Under the pieces are notes generated by a model that made no database searches, was not told where the DNA came from, and saw nothing but the letters and a program-made list of their open reading frames with translations. This document shows positions 60,215-64,000 of a stretch of 64,000 nucleotides of DNA, piece by piece (position 1 is the stretch's first letter; each line of letters opens with the position of its first letter). Origin of the DNA: Apophysomyces variabilis (taxonomy: Eukaryota; Mucoromycota; Mucoromycetes; Mucorales; Mucoraceae). Both the position numbers and the translations under genes were made by a program. The stretch is from positions 860,962 to 924,961 of the forward strand of contig MZZL01000409.1 in NCBI GenBank assembly GCA_002749535.1, in the 5' to 3' direction.

Positions 60215-61864
60215 ATGACACAAATCACTTCATTCGCCATCATCTCAGGCGGATCCGCATGCAACCACATTGCAAGATCCTTCCATAAACTAAGTTCAAA
60301 TAACGTCTGTTATATCCTGGGAATCTCGGATAATGGTGGTTCAACGGTAAGTAATTAGTACGAGTCATACTCCTTTATCCATCAGAAATCTCATACATTC
60401 CTTGTTTAGAGTGAACTTCTACGAGTTTTGGGAGGACCTAGTATCGGAGATTTACGGTCCCGATTAACTCGGTTAATCGATGTGGGCGAAAACGCTCAAT
60501 CGCCCGAAAAAATGGCCATGAAAGATCTTTTAAGTTATCGGTTGCCTGCTGATGCGTCTGAAGAAGAAGTCAAGGATGAATGGGCCGCAATTGTGGAAGG
60601 CCGTCATAAGTGCGTACTTTTGCCGAAAGCATACCATCAACTAACGATCTAATGTTATAGACTGTGGAATGATATACCTATAGAGAAGAAGGAAGCTATC
60701 CGCGGTTTTCTGGCAAGTTTCAATTTCGAAATATTGAAGCGCGCACACAAAAGGTTCAATTTCTGCAATGGAAGCATCGGCAACTTTTTCCTCACCGGCG
60801 CCCGTTTATTCTTTGGCTCACTCGAAGCTGCCCTATTCCTGTTTTCAGCAATTACTGGCATTTCTGAACCAACGACTGTCGTTCCTATAATCAACACAAA
60901 TCACACAGCCACTATCGCAGCGCTTCTGGTCAATGGCGAAACATTAGTTGGCCAATGTGAAATTTCCCATCCCTCCTCCTCTCCACATCCTAAAACCCCA
61001 GGTGGTAGACGCAACCTCAATCCAATAGACGCTTTTTCTCATCTGGATGAAGATGCACAGGCCGAAGATGATAATGCGTACTTCCGTGATAATTCTAACT
61101 TGGTCTTCTCCAAACACGCCAACGAAAAGCTTGTTTCGCCCATTCAGCGAATTTACTATATTAACACCTTCGGACAAGAAATCTACCCTGTACCTAATCC
61201 AAAGGTTATAAGCCATCTGTCATCGAAAGAAACCTTGATATACTCCATCGGATCGCTCTACACTTCCATCGTGCCCTGTCTGATACTTCGGAATGTCGGA
61301 AATACCATCGCCCAGTCGTCATCGCTTAAATACAAGATCCTGATGTTGAATGGTTCCAACGATCGTGAGACAACGGACTACACTGCCATGGACTTCATCC
61401 AAACCATTACCGCTGCACTAAACGAGAGTCAAAAAATAGATGCACGCCGTGCGTTTTATCAGTCTTGCGATAGCGAGCCTTCGTCATATGCTTTCCCCTC
61501 TTATTCACAAACAACCCCATTTCGACGGTCTCCCCTGAGTAGTCATTGTGGAAGCAGTGTTTACAGTTTCGATAGTGTGACCACAGCCCCTTCGATAACC
61601 TCCTCCACAGCCGTTGGCAGTATGCCTGCTTCTCCTTCGCACCAGTATCCTCCGTTTCCCGACCATCTTTTCTCTCCAAGTCCACCTACTTCGTTTATTA
61701 CCCATATGATCTATTTGCATAATAGCACTATACCTGTGGACACAGAGGCAATCACAAGATTAGGCATACAGTGCGTTTGCATACAAGGTTCCACAACTCC
61801 GTGCGGAGAACCTGTCTATGACGAAGCGATCCTTACGCGAACCATCGAACGCATTGTACAATAG
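60215..61864 (+). CDS. CofD/UPF0052 (GlmR/YvcK-like) family protein
   Basis: Exons 60215-60346, 60410-60609 and 60661-61864 give 512 codons (511 aa). The family signature is clear: IISGGSACNHIARSF, LGISDNGGSTSELLRVLGGP with SIGDLRSRL, later NFCNGSIGNFFLTGARLFF, the TTVVPIINTNHTATIAALL strand region, and IYSIGSLYTSIVPCLILRNV. The fold is that of the archaeal 2-phospho-lactate transferase CofD and bacterial GlmR/YvcK, which bind nucleotide-linked substrates. The fungal members (yeast YNL011C type) have no established substrate, so I assign no reaction. A Ser/Pro-rich insert (about 61465-61690) interrupts the C-terminal half and is probably a disordered loop. It is tail-to-tail with RPN8, 191 bp apart. 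Confidence 0.93.
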
Positions 61865-62055
61865 TGACACTAAATCCCAATTTCCTTTCCATTTCCCCTG
61901 CCACTGCATCATACCATCTATTTAGCATTATTCCCGTTTACAAGATTACGAAATCAAAAATTACTGCATTTTTCAGATAAAGATAAATTTAGCCAAACTG
62001 ATCTATCCTTTTGCTCCATGGTGCACGATTGTATGTTTTACTTCACGTTTATCGA

Positions 62056-63217
62056 CTATGGTTTGTTCTCTACCTTTGCCTGACTTTGTTTCTTTTCATC
62101 TGTCTTTTCTTTCTCCTTTTCTTCTTCGTTTCCGTTGCTAGATGGCAAGACTCCTTCCCCTCGAAGATTATCGAGCTTGTTATCGATAAGATTATGCAGT
62201 GCAATGACAGATCGGATCAAGCTTGATAAGTAGATCAACAATAATTGGTCGTTCGTCTTCGTGCTAAATGAGTTCATCATCTGCTGTGACTCAAGATTCG
62301 GTAGGAGGTTGAATATGTCTTGTAGATTGTAGATGATCTGATGATTGATAGGTAACTTTCCCGCAACCACCTTTTGAAGATAATCGCGGATTTCCTCCAA
62401 TCGCCCTTGTAAACCTGACAAGGAACTCAGCTGCCCACTGATTCGTGTTGACAATGTGCCCACAGCGTTATCCTTGATGTCACGCAAAAGATGTTCTACA
62501 CCAATCTCTTCAGCCTCCTCCGCAACGATTTCTGACGGTACGTGCATAAATGTCTTCGTGGTAGCCGTGCCGTCCTAAATCCAAAAAAAAAAGTTTAAGC
62601 TTGCTGTTCAGTATATTCCCGCTTCGTCTCAAATAAGTATTTACATCTTTAATCTCTTCAATAGCAAAATAAGCGTCCGTTGGAATTTCCACTTCTTTGG
62701 GCTTGACATCGACAATGACAAGTACTGGATGAGGGGTGTATCGTTTAAAAAGTTCGTTGATCTCTAAATCCGACGAGCGCAACTTAGGTCCACTATGATA
62801 CCATCCAATCATCTTTTCCTTGGCTATAAAATATACACATGCATAAGAAAACAGGTATCCATACATACAAATTGTTCGCGCTTACCATTGACTTTTTTGA
62901 ACATGTCATTCATGGCTTCGACATAATTATGGTCCAAGAACCACACAGATGGATCTTTCTCATCTTCCTCGAATGGTACTTTCAACAACAAATATCAGTG
63001 TGAGTTTGTGAAGTGTTTTCGAGGTATATCTATCAACTCTACCGGCAAAGCTGTTGGCCACATTGACTGTCTTCCCTTTTTGCTGACCGAGAAGAACGCC
63101 CACTACGCGCTTTTTGGTATCTTTTGCAACTCGATTATAATGATCCGTGACCGAAAGAAGCACTAATGGATGAACGTTGACGGTTGTTGCGGGTGAAACG
63201 GACGTAGTCGAAGGCAT
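62056..63217 (-). CDS. RPN8: 26S proteasome non-ATPase subunit Rpn8 (PSMD7, MPN domain)
   Basis: A lid subunit that pairs with the deubiquitinase Rpn11. Exons 63217-63043, 62978-62886, 62823-62645 and 62574-62056 give 322 codons (321 aa). The MPN domain opens with [17 protein letters not shown] and [20 protein letters not shown]. The JAMM position reads [17 protein letters not shown] rather than His-x-His with the downstream Asp spacing, so the zinc site is absent, as expected for the inactive Rpn8. The helical C-terminal half contains [15 protein letters not shown] and a charged tail ([16 protein letters not shown]). The start is taken at [17 protein letters not shown]; an in-frame ATG 25 codons upstream at 63292 is not conserved in type. 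The 5' region has a CCAAT box in reverse (63349-63353). Confidence 0.97.
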
Positions 63218-63292
63218 GTGTGATGGATGTGAAAGCGCGTACAGTTTAAAGGAACTTGGCACTGGAGAGCGGCAATTGATAATTGAAGGCAA

Positions 63293-64000
63293 TGACGTCA
63301 GGAATTGCGTAAGACGGGCATTCAGCCAGCAATCCGCACCAGGCAGGGATTGGCTATTCGCACGACTTGTTCCTTATTCGCACTGCATTTACGTAATGAC
63401 ATCCATACAAACGATGACGAGATTTCGTGGAATAACTTGTGCCAAAAGATAATGACCCAATCAAATCGTATATCCTAAAAGAGAAAAAAAAGAAGCTACA
63501 TTTCGATATAAAATATGTGTTTATCTCCTTGTTAAAGGACTGCAAATCCACCCAAAAAGTGAGCAAAACCTTAGTATGTAAGCTTTGGAATTGCAATTTT
63601 TCGCTCGATTTTGACGGATTTCATCTCAACAATAAAGTTATTAGCAAGAGAATACAACAAAAAACAATAGGACATATTATTGTTTTTCATCAGATAAATA
63701 CTTCAGATCAACGCAAATACAGAATATTACGATGAGGATTGGCTATCAGACATCTTGCAGGTTCCATATCGTGACGCATGTCATCTGTGACACTACTATA
63801 GGACAAAGTAGTTATATTCTATTCGTCTCAAAATTAGTTTTGGTTAATGTGGTTTCATCCGGAAGTGATGCAAGAAATGGCACCCAAATGATCGGTAAAC
63901 CTTCGTTGCTCTTTTAAGGTAACCGAATCGACCTGGAATGCAGCCTCCTTATCGACTGTTGAAATTTCAGTATTTGCTCACTTGTGAAAGCCATGTTAGG
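63293..64000. other. Right-end sequence without supported gene
   Basis: Upstream region of RPN8, with two ATTCGCAC repeats near 63356 and 63376, then AT-rich sequence. A 98-codon plus-strand frame (63439-63735) and a 61-codon one at 63732 have no recognisable features. The sequence to the edge is unassigned. Confidence 0.45.

Overview
The window is nuclear DNA of a filamentous fungus, most probably a Mucoromycota (Mucorales-type) species. The evidence is dense short introns (mostly 40-60 nt) with GTAAGT/GTATGT donors, lipases of the Rhizomucor/Rhizopus class 3 type, Tc1-like transposase relics of mucoralean character, a LINE with separate ORF1 and APE-type ORF2, and an AT-rich intergenic background. 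There are no operons. Genes are single-copy eukaryotic loci separated by AT-rich spacers.

Layout: 1-2139 (-) N-terminal sterol-sensing half of HMG-CoA reductase, running off the left edge; 2871-7682 (-) phospholipase D1 with PX, PH and two HKD motifs; 7908-9369 (+) a CaMK-type kinase sharing a short divergent promoter with PLD; 11462-15171 (+) a decayed Fanzor-like (eukaryotic TnpB) gene followed by a Tc1-like DDE transposase relic (15797-16175); 18777-20687 (+) acetyl-CoA hydrolase; 21262-22060 (+) dolichyldiphosphatase; 22-27 kb largely empty; 27382-28639 and 30457-31729 (+) two tandem secreted lipases; 33537-36013 (-) a second Fanzor-like relic; 36102-36653 (-) a small unrecognised gene; about 36785-36955 (+) a transposase helix-turn-helix relic; 37602-40529 (+) a Pumilio/PUF protein; 42540-43620 (+) a third Fanzor-like relic; 44260-44331 (-) tRNA-Cys(GCA); 45588-47930 (+) a truncated LINE; 50738-51434 (+) RAD6/UBC2; 52785-55689 (-) a fourth Fanzor-like relic; 57290-57796 (+) ribosomal protein eL30; 60215-61864 (+) a CofD/UPF0052 family protein; 62056-63217 (-) proteasome lid subunit RPN8.

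The housekeeping genes are unrelated in function: sterol and dolichol metabolism, lipid signalling, Ca2+ signalling, acetyl/CoA metabolism, ubiquitin-proteasome, translation and mRNA control. Two themes stand out. First, four remnants of Fanzor-type RNA-guided-nuclease genes lie within about 44 kb. Three of them (33.5, 42.5 and 53 kb) belong to one sub-family with a Lys/Arg-rich insert, and at least two of those three carry an N-terminal retroviral-type zinc knuckle (C-x2-C-x4-H-x7-C). All four carry stops or frameshifts. Second, the conserved genes are unusually rich in microexons: 8 and 11 nt in the kinase; 10, 12 and 16 nt in PLD; 12 nt behind a GC-AG intron in RAD6. All of these were resolved by reading frame and family conservation only, without database searches.
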